Source: Actinokineospora terrae (GTDB taxonomy: Bacteria > Actinomycetota > Actinomycetes > Mycobacteriales > Pseudonocardiaceae). Taken from it: a DNA stretch of 64,000 nucleotides. Below, piece after piece: positions 33,675-42,665 of the stretch. A model generated the notes under the pieces. It was not told where the DNA came from and ran no database searches. It saw nothing but the letters and a program-made list of their open reading frames with translations. A program made the position numbers and the translations under genes. The stretch covers positions 376,980-440,979 of the forward strand of contig NZ_FOGI01000006.1 in NCBI RefSeq assembly GCF_900111175.1, read 5' to 3'. The stretch's first letter is position 1, and every line of letters begins with the position of its first letter.

Positions 33675-34454
33675 TCAGAGGCGGCGGTTGGCCAGGACGG
33701 GGATGGCGGTGCGGGCTTCCTCCACGCGAGCGGGGTCGATGTCGGTCAGGATGGTCGCGGGGTCGGCTCCCAGTTGGTCCAGGACCTCGCCGCGGGGGCC
33801 GATGGCGGCGCTGTAGCCGATGCCGAGGGGGGTGTTGCCCTCGACGGGGCCGGGGTCGGCTTGGGCGGCGGCCAGGAGCAGGGTGGTGGCGTCGAGGGCG
33901 CGGGCTCGGAGCAGGAGGTTCCACTGGTCCTGCTTGCCCGGGCCCGCCCCCCACGACGCGCCGAGCAGGATCGTGGTGGCGCCCTTGTCGGCCAGGGCGC
34001 GGAACAGTTCCGGGAAGCGGATGTCGTAGCAGGTCGCGAGGCCGAAGGTGTGGCCGTCGAGGTCGAAGGTGACGACCTCGGTGCCGGGGGCGACCGTGCG
34101 GGACTCCTGGAAGCCGAAGGCGTCGAACAGGTGGATCTTGTCGTAGCCCAGGTGCAGGCCCTGGCCGGTCACCAGGGTCGTGTTGAGCACCCGGCCGTCC
34201 GGCGACGGGGTGAACATGCCCGCCACGACCACCACCCCGGCGTCGTCGGCGATCTGCCGGACCGCGCTCGCCCACGGGCCGTCCAGCGGTTCGGCGATCG
34301 GCCCCAGCGGCACCGCGAAGTTGGCCATCGTCGCCTCGGGGAACAGCACGATCCTGGCGCCCTCGGCGGCGGCGAGCGCGACCTGGGCGCGGACCTGGTC
34401 GAGGTTGGCCGCCGGGTCCGGGGTGGAGCTGATCTGACTCAGCGCTACGCGCAC
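33675..34454 (-). CDS. carbon-nitrogen hydrolase (nitrilase superfamily, Nit2-like)
   Basis: Cytoplasmic amidase-type enzyme of 259 residues with the complete catalytic triad: Glu40 (LFPEAT), Lys106 (YDKIHLF) and Cys142 (ATCYDIRFPEL). Closest in pattern to omega-amidase/Nit2 proteins that deaminate alpha-keto acid monoamides or repair deaminated glutathione-like compounds; the substrate is not determined. GTG start (MRVALSQ). Divergent from the solute-binding lipoprotein, 36 bases away. Confidence 0.9.
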   Translation of the reverse strand: MRVALSQISSTPDPAANLDQVRAQVALAAAEGARIVLFPEATMANFAVPLGPIAEPLDGPWASAVRQIADDAGVVVVAGMFTPSPDGRVLNTTLVTGQGLHLGYDKIHLFDAFGFQESRTVAPGTEVVTFDLDGHTFGLATCYDIRFPELFRALADKGATTILLGASWGAGPGKQDQWNLLLRARALDATTLLLAAAQADPGPVEGNTPLGIGYSAAIGPRGEVLDQLGADPATILTDIDPARVEEARTAIPVLANRRL

Positions 34455-34490
34455 GGGGGTCTCCCTGGTTGTGGACTAGTGTCGGCGTCT

Positions 34491-35984
34491 GTGCCGATCC
34501 TGCCGCGCCGACCGGTTCTCGTCATCGTCCTGGGGGTACTTGGCTGCGCGACGCTCGCCTGCACCCCGGATCCCGCGCCGCCCGCCTCGGGTGACCCGGC
34601 GGGCACGTCGATGGTGATCGGGGTGGCCGCCGAGCCGAACTCGCTGGACCCGGTGGACGGGTACGCGCTGTTCGGGGCCGCGAAGATCTTCGACGGGCTG
34701 GTCGAGCACCAGCCGAGCGGCACGCTGCGCCCCGTGCTGGCCAGTGCCCTGCCGGAGCCGAGCGCGGACGGCCTGTCCTGGACCGCGCGCCTGCGGGACG
34801 ACGTGTCGTTCACCAACGGCGGGGCGCTCGACGCCGCAGTGGTGGCAGCCGCGTACCGGAGGGTGCTCGACCCGGCGTCCGCGCTTCGTGACCGGTTCTG
34901 GATGCTCGACAAGGTCAACGCCGTCGACCAGCGCACTGTGCGGTTCGACCTCCGTCAGCCCTATGCGGACTTCCTGGACCTGCTCGTGCTCGGTATCCCC
35001 GCGCAGGCCAGCACTCCGGCCAAGCCGATCGGCACCGGGCCGTACCAACTCGTCGAGTGGCGACCAGGTCAGCAGATGACGCTGACCGCGAACAAGGCCT
35101 ACTTCGGCGGTAGGCCTGCCATCACGACCGTGACCGTCGAGTTCATCCAGGACGACCAAGACCGCGCCAAGCGCATGCGTGACGGCAAACTCGACGGGAC
35201 AGAGCTGCCGCCGCGGTTGGCGCGAGAGTTCAGCAAAGCCGACGGCCTCACCGTTGTCGAGCAGCGCGCGGCGGATGTGCACGCTGTCGCGTTCGCAGAC
35301 CAGGGAGTCACCGCTGACCCTGCCGTGCGGCTCGCGCTCAACCTCGCCGTGGATCGGCAAGAGATCGTGAATGACGCTCTAGCGGGCCAGGGCGTGCCGT
35401 TGTCGCTACCGGTGCCGCCGGTGCTCCCAGAGTTCGTCGAGCCCGGCGCGCACATCGACCACGACGTCACCCGCGCCAAGTCCGTCCTCGACGCCGCCGG
35501 GTGGGTGCCCGGTCCGGACGGCGTGCGGGTCAAGGCGGGGGAGCGGGCCGAGTTCGCCCTGGCCTTCCCGCCGACCGACGTGGTCGACCGCGACCTGGCC
35601 ACCGAGTTCACCAAAGCGGCCGCCGCGATCGGCATCAAGGTCACCGCCGACTCAACGGCCAAGTCACTACCGTGGCTGTTCTCTTACGGCGACCCGTTCA
35701 CGCTCGACCAAGCCCTCTACCCGCTCTTGCACCCCGCGGGCGGGGAGACCTCTTCCGCACTCGACGTCGCGCGCACCACGACCGATCCAGCCCAACGCGC
35801 CGTCGCGTTCCGTGCCCTGCAACGCGCTTACGCCACCACGCCGTCGATGGCAGTGCTGGCCGTACCGACCCACAGTTACGTCCTGCGAGACAACTGGACC
35901 GGCTACACGCCGGTGGTAGACGCCACCGGCACCGACCACACCTGGGGGCCTTGGTGGAACCTGCAAGCGTGGACACCCAACTGA
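34491..35984 (+). CDS. solute-binding lipoprotein of ABC transporter family 5
   Basis: Extracytoplasmic substrate-binding protein of 497 residues (SBP_bac_5, peptide/nickel type). Lipoprotein signal with a CATLAC lipobox near residue 24, then MVIGVAAEPNSLDPVDGYALFGAAKIFDGLVEH and the diagnostic GTGPYQLVEWRPGQQMTLTANKAYF. No permease or ATPase gene is nearby, so it is an orphan. GTG 34491 (MPILPRRP) is preferred; GTG 34479 is in frame. The 3' end overlaps the next gene by 16 bases, implying coupling with a PLP enzyme. Confidence 0.88.
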   Translation: MPILPRRPVLVIVLGVLGCATLACTPDPAPPASGDPAGTSMVIGVAAEPNSLDPVDGYALFGAAKIFDGLVEHQPSGTLRPVLASALPEPSADGLSWTARLRDDVSFTNGGALDAAVVAAAYRRVLDPASALRDRFWMLDKVNAVDQRTVRFDLRQPYADFLDLLVLGIPAQASTPAKPIGTGPYQLVEWRPGQQMTLTANKAYFGGRPAITTVTVEFIQDDQDRAKRMRDGKLDGTELPPRLAREFSKADGLTVVEQRAADVHAVAFADQGVTADPAVRLALNLAVDRQEIVNDALAGQGVPLSLPVPPVLPEFVEPGAHIDHDVTRAKSVLDAAGWVPGPDGVRVKAGERAEFALAFPPTDVVDRDLATEFTKAAAAIGIKVTADSTAKSLPWLFSYGDPFTLDQALYPLLHPAGGETSSALDVARTTTDPAQRAVAFRALQRAYATTPSMAVLAVPTHSYVLRDNWTGYTPVVDATGTDHTWGPWWNLQAWTPN

Positions 35985-37150
35985 TCCCGGCAGAACTAGC
36001 TCAAGAAGACACCCCTAGCGCGGCCACACAGGTCTTCCTCGACAGCGCGGGTTCGTCCCTACCGCCGCAGTCGGTGGTCGACGAGGTCGTCAACCATGTG
36101 CGCCGCGAGGCCGAGGTCGGCGGCTACCGCGCATACGGAGAGCGGCTCGACGACCTAGAGGCCGGCTACGGCCTCGCGGCGGAGTTCTTCGGGTGTGCGC
36201 CTGATGAGGTGGCCTTCACCGACAGCGCTACCCGCTCCTGGTTGTCCGTCCTCGACGCCGTCCCGTTGACGCAAGGGGACCGGATCCTCACCACCGAGGT
36301 CGAGTACGGCGGCAACGCCATCGCACTCCTGAACCTGGCCCAGCAGGTAGGCGCAACGGTCGAGCTAGTGCCATCAGGTGCGGACGGCCTCATCGACCTC
36401 GACGCCCTACGCGACACCTTGGACGAACGGGTCAAGCTGGTCTCGCTGGTGCACGTGCCCACCAACGGCGGCGTGGTCAGTCCCGTCGCGGGAGCCGCCG
36501 CCATCGCCCGCGAGGCAGGCGCTCTGGTCCTCCTCGACGCCTGCCAGTCCATCGGCCAACTGCCGGTCACCCTCGCGGGCACCGGCGCCGACGTGATCAC
36601 CGGCACCGGCCGCAAGTGGCTGCGCGGCCCGCGCGGCACCGGCGTCCTCGTCGTCCGCCGCGACGCCCTCACCCGCCTCCGCCCCCGTTTGGTCGACCTC
36701 GCGGGCGCCACCTGGACCGGACCGAGCGAGATCGCCCTCCGCGAGGACGCCCGGGTGTTCGAGCTCTGGGAGAACAGCATCGCCGACCGGCTCGGCCTGC
36801 TCGTGGCCTTCCGCTACGCGCTGGACCTGGGCCTCGACCGCATCGCCGCTAGCGTCACCGACAGGGCCAACCGCCTCCGGGCAGGCCTAGCGCGGTTGCC
36901 CAGGGCTACCGTCCGCGACCTGGGCGAGCACCCCAGCGGCATCGTCAGCTTCACCATCGACGGTATGGCCGCCGATGACGTCAAGGCCGCTCTAGCCGAA
37001 CGCGACATCACCGTCACCGTCAGCAGGGTGACCTCGACTCGCCACGACATGAGCCGACGAGGCCTTGAGCAGGTAGTTCGGGCGTCACCGCACTACTTCG
37101 TCGCCGACGGTCAGATCGAACGGGCGGTCGACGCGGTCGCGAGGCTGTGA
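35969..37150 (+). CDS. class V aminotransferase-fold PLP enzyme (EgtE / cysteine-desulfurase-like)
   Basis: PLP enzyme of 393 residues, fold type I. VFLDSAGSSLPP at the start, LLDACQSIGQLPV (ring-nitrogen Asp) and the PLP lysine Lys216 in GTGRKWLRGPRGTGVL. The RKWLRGPRGTG form is shared with the ergothioneine lyase EgtE and isopenicillin-epimerase-like enzymes, so C-S lyase, epimerase or desulfurase activity are all possible; no other egt gene is in view. GTG 35969 overlaps the end of the binding-protein gene; GTG 35954 would overlap more. Confidence 0.78.
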   Translation: MDTQLIPAELAQEDTPSAATQVFLDSAGSSLPPQSVVDEVVNHVRREAEVGGYRAYGERLDDLEAGYGLAAEFFGCAPDEVAFTDSATRSWLSVLDAVPLTQGDRILTTEVEYGGNAIALLNLAQQVGATVELVPSGADGLIDLDALRDTLDERVKLVSLVHVPTNGGVVSPVAGAAAIAREAGALVLLDACQSIGQLPVTLAGTGADVITGTGRKWLRGPRGTGVLVVRRDALTRLRPRLVDLAGATWTGPSEIALREDARVFELWENSIADRLGLLVAFRYALDLGLDRIAASVTDRANRLRAGLARLPRATVRDLGEHPSGIVSFTIDGMAADDVKAALAERDITVTVSRVTSTRHDMSRRGLEQVVRASPHYFVADGQIERAVDAVARL

Positions 37151-37189
37151 CCTGCGGTACCGGGCGCGGACGGTCATAACGCGAGCGCA

Positions 37190-37223
37190 TATTCTTGTCG
37201 GGTCCCGTCGATGGAAGGACCCC
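37190..37223 (+). promoter_or_regulatory. probable hisD promoter -10 and RBS-masking hairpin
   Basis: TATTCT at 37190-37195 fits a -10 hexamer; no good -35 is seen. The transcript would begin near 37202. GGGTCC (37200-37205) can pair with GGACCC (37217-37222), burying the AAGGA ribosome binding site just before the hisD ATG at 37224. Confidence 0.35.
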
Positions 37224-38546
37224 ATGCTCTCCCGTACCGATCTGCGTTCCGCCCTCCCGTCGTCCGCCGAGCTGCGCACCACGCTGCCGCGGGCCGAGGT
37301 CGACGTGGACCAGGTGCTGCATCGGGTCCGGCCGATCGTCGAGGACGTGCGCGCCCGCGGTGTCGCCGCCGCCCTCGACTACACCGAGCAGTTCGACGGC
37401 GTCCGGCCCGCCTCCGTGCGGGTGCCCGCCGCCGAGCTGACCACGGCGCTGGCCGAGCTGGACCCGGCCGTGCGGGCCGCGCTGGAGGAGTCGATCGCCC
37501 GCGCCAGGCGCGTGCACGGCGACCAGCGGCGCACCGACGTCACCACCCAGGTCGTCCCGGGCGGCACCGTCACCGAGCGCTGGGTCCCGGTCGGCCGGGT
37601 CGGCCTCTACGTGCCGGGCGGGCTGGCCGTGTACCCGTCCAGCGTGGTCATGAACGTCGTCCCGGCGCAGGCCGCCGGCGTCGAGTCGCTGGTGGTGTGC
37701 TCGCCCGCGCAGGCCGACTTCGGCGGCAGGCCGCACCCGACGATCCTGGCCGCCGCGGCGCTGCTCGGCGTCGACGAGGTGTGGGCGCTCGGCGGCGCGC
37801 AGGCGGTCGCCCTGCTCGCGCACGGCGGCACCGACACCGACGGCGCCGCGCTCGACCCGGTCGACATGATCACCGGGCCCGGCAACATCTACGTGACCGC
37901 GGCCAAGCGGCTGCTGCGCGGCCTCATCGGCATCGACTCCGAGGCCGGGCCCACCGAGATCGCGATCCTCGCCGACGCCGGGGCCGACCCGGTGCACGTC
38001 GCCGCCGACCTGATCAGCCAGGCCGAGCACGACCCGCTGGCGGCCAGCGTCCTGGTCACCGACTCGGTCGAGCTGGCCGACGCGGTCGACGACGAGCTCG
38101 CCAGGCAGGTCAAGGCGACCAAGCACAGCGAGCGGGTCACCACCGCGCTGACCGGCCCGCAGTCCGGCACCGTCCTGGTGTCCACTGTGGAGGACGGGCT
38201 GCGCGTGGTCGACGCCTACGCGGCCGAGCACCTGGAGATCCAGACCGCGAACGCCCGCGAACTGGCGGCCCGGGTGCGCAACGCGGGCGCGGTCTTCGTC
38301 GGCGCCTACGCCCCCGTCTCGCTCGGCGACTACTGCGCCGGATCGAACCACGTGCTGCCCACCGGTGGCTGCGCGCGGCACTCGTCAGGCCTGTCCGTGC
38401 AGACCTTCCTGCGCGGCATCCACGTCGTCGACTACACCGAGGACGCGCTGCGCGAGGTCGCCGGTCACGTCGTCGCGCTCGCCAACGCGGAAGACCTGCC
38501 CGCGCACGGCCAGGCTGTCACCGCGCGTTTCCGGGACCTCTCGTGA
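37224..38546 (+). CDS. hisD: histidinol dehydrogenase
   Basis: Zinc, NAD-dependent enzyme performing the last two steps of histidine synthesis (histidinol to histidine), 440 residues. Motifs: VGLYVPGGLAVYPSSVVMNVVPAQ, GPGNIYVTAAKRLL, SEAGPTEIAI, DLISQAEHDP and NHVLPTGGCARHSSGLSV (zinc ligands). ATG start. First of the his genes; overlaps hisC by 4 bases (GTGA). Confidence 0.97.
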   Translation: MLSRTDLRSALPSSAELRTTLPRAEVDVDQVLHRVRPIVEDVRARGVAAALDYTEQFDGVRPASVRVPAAELTTALAELDPAVRAALEESIARARRVHGDQRRTDVTTQVVPGGTVTERWVPVGRVGLYVPGGLAVYPSSVVMNVVPAQAAGVESLVVCSPAQADFGGRPHPTILAAAALLGVDEVWALGGAQAVALLAHGGTDTDGAALDPVDMITGPGNIYVTAAKRLLRGLIGIDSEAGPTEIAILADAGADPVHVAADLISQAEHDPLAASVLVTDSVELADAVDDELARQVKATKHSERVTTALTGPQSGTVLVSTVEDGLRVVDAYAAEHLEIQTANARELAARVRNAGAVFVGAYAPVSLGDYCAGSNHVLPTGGCARHSSGLSVQTFLRGIHVVDYTEDALREVAGHVVALANAEDLPAHGQAVTARFRDLS

Positions 38547-39643
38547 GCGCCCCCGGAGAGCGGGCGGCACTGTCAGACCTGCCGCTGCGCGAGGACCTGC
38601 GTGGCCGCACCCCATACGGGGCGCCACAGTTGGACGTACCGGTCCAGCTCAACACCAACGAGAACCCTTACCCGCCACCGCCGGAGTTGGTCGCCGACCT
38701 CACCGCCGCTGTCGCGGAGATCGCGGAGACCCTGCACCGCTACCCCGATCGCGACGCCGTCGCTCTACGCACTGACCTGGCCTCTTACCTCGCCGGAGCA
38801 ACCGGTGCCCCGCTGACGGTGGCGAACCTGTGGGCCGCCAACGGGTCCAACGAGATCCTCCAGCAGATCCTCCAGGCCTTCGGCGGCCCGGGTCGCACCG
38901 CACTCGGCTTCGAGCCGTCGTACTCGATGCACCCGATCATCGCCGCGGGCACCCGCACCGACTGGGCGCCCACCCCGCGCCGCGCCGACTTCTCGCTCGA
39001 CGTGGCCGCGGCGGTGGCCGTGCTGGCCGAACGGGCCCCGGACGTGGTGTTCGTGACCAGCCCCAACAACCCCACCGGGCAGTCGATCCCGCTGGCCGAC
39101 CTGCGCAGGCTGGTCGAGGCGACCTCGGGGATCGTGGTGGTCGACGAGGCCTACGCCGAGTTCTCCCCGCAGGACAGCGCGGTGCACCTCATCGACGAGT
39201 TCCCCACGCGGGTCATCGTCAGCCGCACCATGAGCAAGGCGTTCGCGTTCGCCGGGGGCAGGCTCGGCTACCTCGCCGCCGCGCCCGCCGTGGTCGACGC
39301 GCTGCTGCTGGTGCGCCTGCCGTACCACCTGTCCTCGCTGACCCAGGCCGCCGCCCGCGCCGCGCTCCGGCACGCCCCGGGAACGCTCGCGTCGGTGCAC
39401 GCCCTGGCCGCCGAGCGCGACCGGGTGGTCGCCGAGCTGACCGGACTCGGGTTCGCCGTCGTGCCCAGCGACGCCAACTTCATCCTCTTCGGACAGTTCG
39501 GGTCACCGCAGGCCGCCTGGCAGTCCTATTTGGACCGTGGGGTGCTCGTGCGCGATGTCGGCGTCCCCGGTCACCTGCGCGTCACCGTCGGCACCCCGGC
39601 CGAGAACGACGCGTTCCTGGCCGCCAGCAAGGAGATCGTGTGA
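38543..39643 (+). CDS. hisC: histidinol-phosphate aminotransferase
   Basis: PLP aminotransferase class I/II, 366 residues, converting imidazole-acetol phosphate to histidinol phosphate. LNTNENPYPPPPEL at the N-terminus, VFVTSPNNPTG, VVDEAYAEF and the PLP lysine Lys232 in SRTMSKAFAFAGGRLGY. GTG start overlapping the hisD stop; stop overlaps the hisB ATG (TGATG). Confidence 0.96.
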   Translation: MSAPGERAALSDLPLREDLRGRTPYGAPQLDVPVQLNTNENPYPPPPELVADLTAAVAEIAETLHRYPDRDAVALRTDLASYLAGATGAPLTVANLWAANGSNEILQQILQAFGGPGRTALGFEPSYSMHPIIAAGTRTDWAPTPRRADFSLDVAAAVAVLAERAPDVVFVTSPNNPTGQSIPLADLRRLVEATSGIVVVDEAYAEFSPQDSAVHLIDEFPTRVIVSRTMSKAFAFAGGRLGYLAAAPAVVDALLLVRLPYHLSSLTQAAARAALRHAPGTLASVHALAAERDRVVAELTGLGFAVVPSDANFILFGQFGSPQAAWQSYLDRGVLVRDVGVPGHLRVTVGTPAENDAFLAASKEIV

Positions 39644-40245
39644 TGAGCAACCGCGTCGGCCGCGTCGAGCGGACCACCCGGGAGTCCTCGGTGCTCGTCG
39701 AGGTCGACCTCGACGGCTCCGGCAAGGTCGAGATCGACACCGGCGTCCCGTTCTACGACCACATGCTGACCGCCTTCGGCAGCCACGGCGCGCTGGACCT
39801 GGTCGTCCGCGCGACCGGCGACACCCACATCGACGCGCACCACACCGTCGAGGACGTCGCGATCGTGCTCGGCCAGGCCCTGCGCGCCGCGCTCGGCGAC
39901 AAGTCGGGCATCCGCCGCTTCGGCGACGCCTGGATCCCGATGGACGAGACCCTGGCGCACGCCGCCATCGACGTCTCCGGTCGGCCCTACTGCGTGCACA
40001 CCGGCGAACCCGAGGTCATGGTCGGCTTCACCGTCGGCGGCAACTACCCGACGGTGCTCAACCGGCACGTGTTCGAGTCGATCGCCTTCCACGCCCAGAT
40101 CGCCCTGCACCTGCGCGTCGTCCACGGCCGCGACCCGCACCACATCACCGAGGCCGAGTACAAGGCCTTCGCCCGCGCGCTGCGGGCCGCCGCCGAGCCG
40201 GATCCCCGGATCGGCGGCATCCCGTCCACGAAGGGTGTGCTGTAG
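39643..40245 (+). CDS. hisB: imidazoleglycerol-phosphate dehydratase
   Basis: Manganese enzyme of 200 residues, the monofunctional dehydratase as usual in actinobacteria (no histidinol-phosphatase domain). Two characteristic metal motifs: DAHHTVEDVAIVLGQAL and HHITEAEYKAFARALR, plus GTPF-like GVPFYDHML. Overlaps both neighbours by one base. Confidence 0.96.
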   Translation: MSNRVGRVERTTRESSVLVEVDLDGSGKVEIDTGVPFYDHMLTAFGSHGALDLVVRATGDTHIDAHHTVEDVAIVLGQALRAALGDKSGIRRFGDAWIPMDETLAHAAIDVSGRPYCVHTGEPEVMVGFTVGGNYPTVLNRHVFESIAFHAQIALHLRVVHGRDPHHITEAEYKAFARALRAAAEPDPRIGGIPSTKGVL

Positions 40246-40403
40246 TGCCGAAAGAGGTGGTGGTCGTCGCGCTGGTCGCCCTCGCGGGCGTCCTCGTCGG
40301 CGGCGTCTACACGACGTGGAAGACGGCCAAGGTCGTCGCCGGTGTGCTGGCGGTGCTCGCCGTCCTCGCCGTCGGCGGCGCCATCGCCTGGTACACGTCC
40401 TGA
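40245..40403 (+). CDS. 52-residue membrane protein in the his operon
   Basis: GTG at 40245 overlaps the TAG of hisB by one base. The product MPKEVVVVALVALAGVLVG continues with a short polar stretch (YTTWKTAK) and a second hydrophobic segment ending in AWYTS: two helices joined by a basic turn. The tight overlap, good hydrophobic profile and operon position support a real gene. Unknown function; small membrane proteins at this place occur in related actinobacteria. Confidence 0.72.
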   Translation: MPKEVVVVALVALAGVLVGGVYTTWKTAKVVAGVLAVLAVLAVGGAIAWYTS

Positions 40404-40407
40404 GCCG

Positions 40408-41094
40408 TCACCGCTCGACGACCACCTGGTCCATGCCCTTGCGGACCAGGTCGGGTACCACGGCGTCGTCGGCGGGGTAGCCGATCGGGATGACCGCGAA
40501 CGCCTTCTCGTTGCGCGGCCGGTCGAGCACCTCGGCCAGGAACCGCATGGGGCTGGGCGTGTGCGTCAACGCTGCCAGGCCGGACAGGTGCAGCGCGGTG
40601 AGCAGCATGCCGACCGCGATGCCCACGGACTCGCCCACGTAGTAGTGCTTGTGCTGGGTGTCGCCGTCGAGGTAGTAGCGCTGCTCGAAGACCACCAGCA
40701 GGAACGGGGCGTCGGTGAGGTGCGGTTTGTGGGTGTCGGTCCCCAGGGGGAGCAACGCGGACAGCCACTCGTCACCGAGCCTGCCCTCGTAGGAGATGCG
40801 CTCTTCCTCCTCGGCGGCGGCCCGGATCCTGGCGCGGACGTCGGGATCGCGCACGAGCACGAACGTCCAGGGCTGCTGGTGTGCTCCGGACGGCGCTGTC
40901 GCCGCCACCGCGATCGCGTCGAGCACGAGCTGTTCCGGCACCGGGTCGGGGGAGAACTGGCGGACCGTGCGCCGCTGCTGCATGCGGTGCCGCAGTTGGG
41001 TGGCGACCTGCAGGGACTCGTCGACCGGCATCCGCGCGGGGCGGTAGGGGACCGGGGCGAACGGCCTGCCGTGGATGGGGCTCCAGGGTTCCAT
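40408..41094 (-). CDS. nitroreductase-family flavoprotein
   Basis: FMN-dependent oxidoreductase of 228 residues. RRTVRQFSPDPVPEQLVLDAIAVAATAPSGAHQQPW is the nitroreductase FMN-binding signature, and GLAALTHTPSP and NEKAFAVIPIGYPADDA complete the fold. Overall closer to the iodotyrosine-deiodinase-like branch than to NfsA/NfsB. Substrate unknown. ATG 41094. Lies between soxR (upstream, same strand) and the his gene block, on the opposite strand to his. Confidence 0.88.
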   Translation of the reverse strand: MEPWSPIHGRPFAPVPYRPARMPVDESLQVATQLRHRMQQRRTVRQFSPDPVPEQLVLDAIAVAATAPSGAHQQPWTFVLVRDPDVRARIRAAAEEEERISYEGRLGDEWLSALLPLGTDTHKPHLTDAPFLLVVFEQRYYLDGDTQHKHYYVGESVGIAVGMLLTALHLSGLAALTHTPSPMRFLAEVLDRPRNEKAFAVIPIGYPADDAVVPDLVRKGMDQVVVER

Positions 41095-41116
41095 CGGACC
41101 ATCATGGACCCCCGGG

Positions 41117-41581
41117 TCAGTCGATGCCGCCCTCGCTCGCGGCCTTGAGGCGCGGGGCACCGGGTCCGAACGCGGCCAGCCGGTCGTCGGTGTTGACCAG
41201 GTGGCAGGACTTCAGCGACAGGCAGCCGCACCCGACGCAGGAGGTCAGGTTGTCGCGCAGGCGTTGCAGCGCGTCGATGCGGGCGTCGAGCTCGGTCCGC
41301 CACGCCTTGGACAACCTGGCCCAGTCGAGCTTCGTGGGGGTGCGGCGCTCGGGCAGCGTGTCCAGCGCGGCGTGGATCTCCTCCAGGCTCAGGCCGACCC
41401 GCTGCGCGGTGCGGATGAACGCGAGCCTGCGCAGCACCGCCCTCGGGTAGCGCCGCTGGTTGCCCGACGTGCGCTCGGAGAAGATGAGCCCGCGCTCCTC
41501 GTAGAACCGCAGTGCCGTGTGCGGGACGCCGCTGCGGTCGGCGACCTCGCCGATGGTCAGAGAGTCGGGCAGTGTGGACAC
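41117..41581 (-). CDS. soxR: redox-sensitive MerR-family activator SoxR
   Basis: 154 residues from GTG 41581. MerR-type winged helix at the N-terminus (TIGEVADRSGVPHTALRFYEERGLI), a coiled-coil dimerisation helix, then the [2Fe-2S] site Cys115-x2-Cys118-x-Cys120-x5-Cys126 (CVGCGCLSLKSC), exact for SoxR. In actinobacteria SoxR senses redox-active compounds and activates a few oxidoreductase genes; the nitroreductase 22 bases downstream is a likely companion. Confidence 0.93.
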   Translation of the reverse strand: MSTLPDSLTIGEVADRSGVPHTALRFYEERGLIFSERTSGNQRRYPRAVLRRLAFIRTAQRVGLSLEEIHAALDTLPERRTPTKLDWARLSKAWRTELDARIDALQRLRDNLTSCVGCGCLSLKSCHLVNTDDRLAAFGPGAPRLKAASEGGID

Positions 41582-41591
41582 CCCGCCGACC

Positions 41592-42149
41592 CTACCCGGC
41601 AGCTCCAGGTAGGTCGAGGTACTCCACCGGCACGTGCGCGGTGAGCCAGACACCGTTCTCGCTGATCAGGAACACGTGCCCGGCCCCGGCCATCCCCTTG
41701 GCATCGACCGCGAGCACGATCGGCACACCCCGCCTGGCACCCACCCTGGTAGCCGTGTCCGTGGTCGCCGACAGGTGCACGTGGTGGCGCTTCATGGGCC
41801 GCAACCCCTCCGCGCGGATCCCCTCCATCGCCGCGGCCACGGTGCCGTGGTAGAGGACGGGGGGAGGAACCGCCTCCGGCAGCCCGAGCTCCACGGCAAC
41901 GGTATGCCCCTGGCTCGCCCGAATCCTCGTCCCACTTTCGTCGAACGCGAACCGGGACTTGTTGTTCTCAGCCACAACCCGATCCAGAGTGCCCCGCGAC
42001 ATCCTCGTGCCATGCCGCGCAAGCGCTTGGAGCAACTCGTCTACATCGATCCACCCAGCCGCGTCCAACGTGACGCCGATACTGCCGGGATCGTGCCTGA
42101 GCACCTTCGAAAGCCTCTTCGAGAGGCGAACAACCATCTGATCTTCCAT
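41592..42149 (-). CDS. kptA: RNA 2'-phosphotransferase, Tpt1/KptA family
   Basis: NAD-dependent enzyme that removes a 2'-phosphate from RNA, 185 residues. RLSKRLSKVLRHDP, WIDVDELLQAL, the YHGT motif and KRHHVHLSATTDTA with the conserved Arg/His set are diagnostic. Bacteria have no intron-splicing junction 2'-phosphate, so the natural substrate (damaged RNA, or ADP-ribosyl targets) is unsettled. ATG 42149 chosen because the homologous core begins at once; a start at 42137 is also possible. Confidence 0.9.
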   Translation of the reverse strand: MEDQMVVRLSKRLSKVLRHDPGSIGVTLDAAGWIDVDELLQALARHGTRMSRGTLDRVVAENNKSRFAFDESGTRIRASQGHTVAVELGLPEAVPPPVLYHGTVAAAMEGIRAEGLRPMKRHHVHLSATTDTATRVGARRGVPIVLAVDAKGMAGAGHVFLISENGVWLTAHVPVEYLDLPGAAG

Positions 42150-42262
42150 GTCATGGGAGTAGAACACGCCCGCACAGCCGCCCACACCCCATTTCCACCA
42201 CGTTCGGAGTATCCCCACCGATCCACCGGTTGCCACCAGGGCAACCCCGCTACGGTCGCCCC

Positions 42263-42661
42263 GTGAGCGAGGAGACTCCCCCCGACCCCGGCCCACCCGG
42301 AGCCATCGGAGCCGCCGTGGGCGAGTTCGCCGCCCTGGCCGCCCGCGGCGCTTTCAGCGTCAACGACCACGGCGGCCAAGCCCTGCTGAAGCCCATCCGT
42401 GACATGCTTGCCTGGATCGACCGGGAGCGCGTCAACTTCGACCGCCTCCACCAAGAGCCGATGCTGGGGAGCTCGACCAACGCTGAGGTGATGAAACCCT
42501 TCATGCGGCGCGTTGCAGGCGACGAGGCCGGATTCATCACCCAGATCCTCCGCTTCGGCGAGTCCTTGGTCGCGGCGGAGCAGGCCATCGTGCAAGCGAT
42601 GGCGAACTACCAGGAGGCCGACGCGCAGGCCGCGAACGGGCTCGGCGAAGGGGGAAGTTGA
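42263..42661 (+). CDS. helical protein paired with a DUF3558 lipoprotein, unknown function
   Basis: 132 residues, mostly helical, without signal peptide. Pattern of hydrophobic heptads (IGAAVGEFAALAARG; ILRFGESLVAAEQAIVQAMANYQEADAQAANGL) recalls WXG100/EspC-like helical hairpin proteins, but there is no WxG motif. Only 4 bases separate it from the DUF3558 lipoprotein gene, a pair arrangement seen repeatedly in Pseudonocardiaceae. GTG 42263 preferred. Confidence 0.65.
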   Translation: MSEETPPDPGPPGAIGAAVGEFAALAARGAFSVNDHGGQALLKPIRDMLAWIDRERVNFDRLHQEPMLGSSTNAEVMKPFMRRVAGDEAGFITQILRFGESLVAAEQAIVQAMANYQEADAQAANGLGEGGS

Positions 42662-42665
42662 TCAC

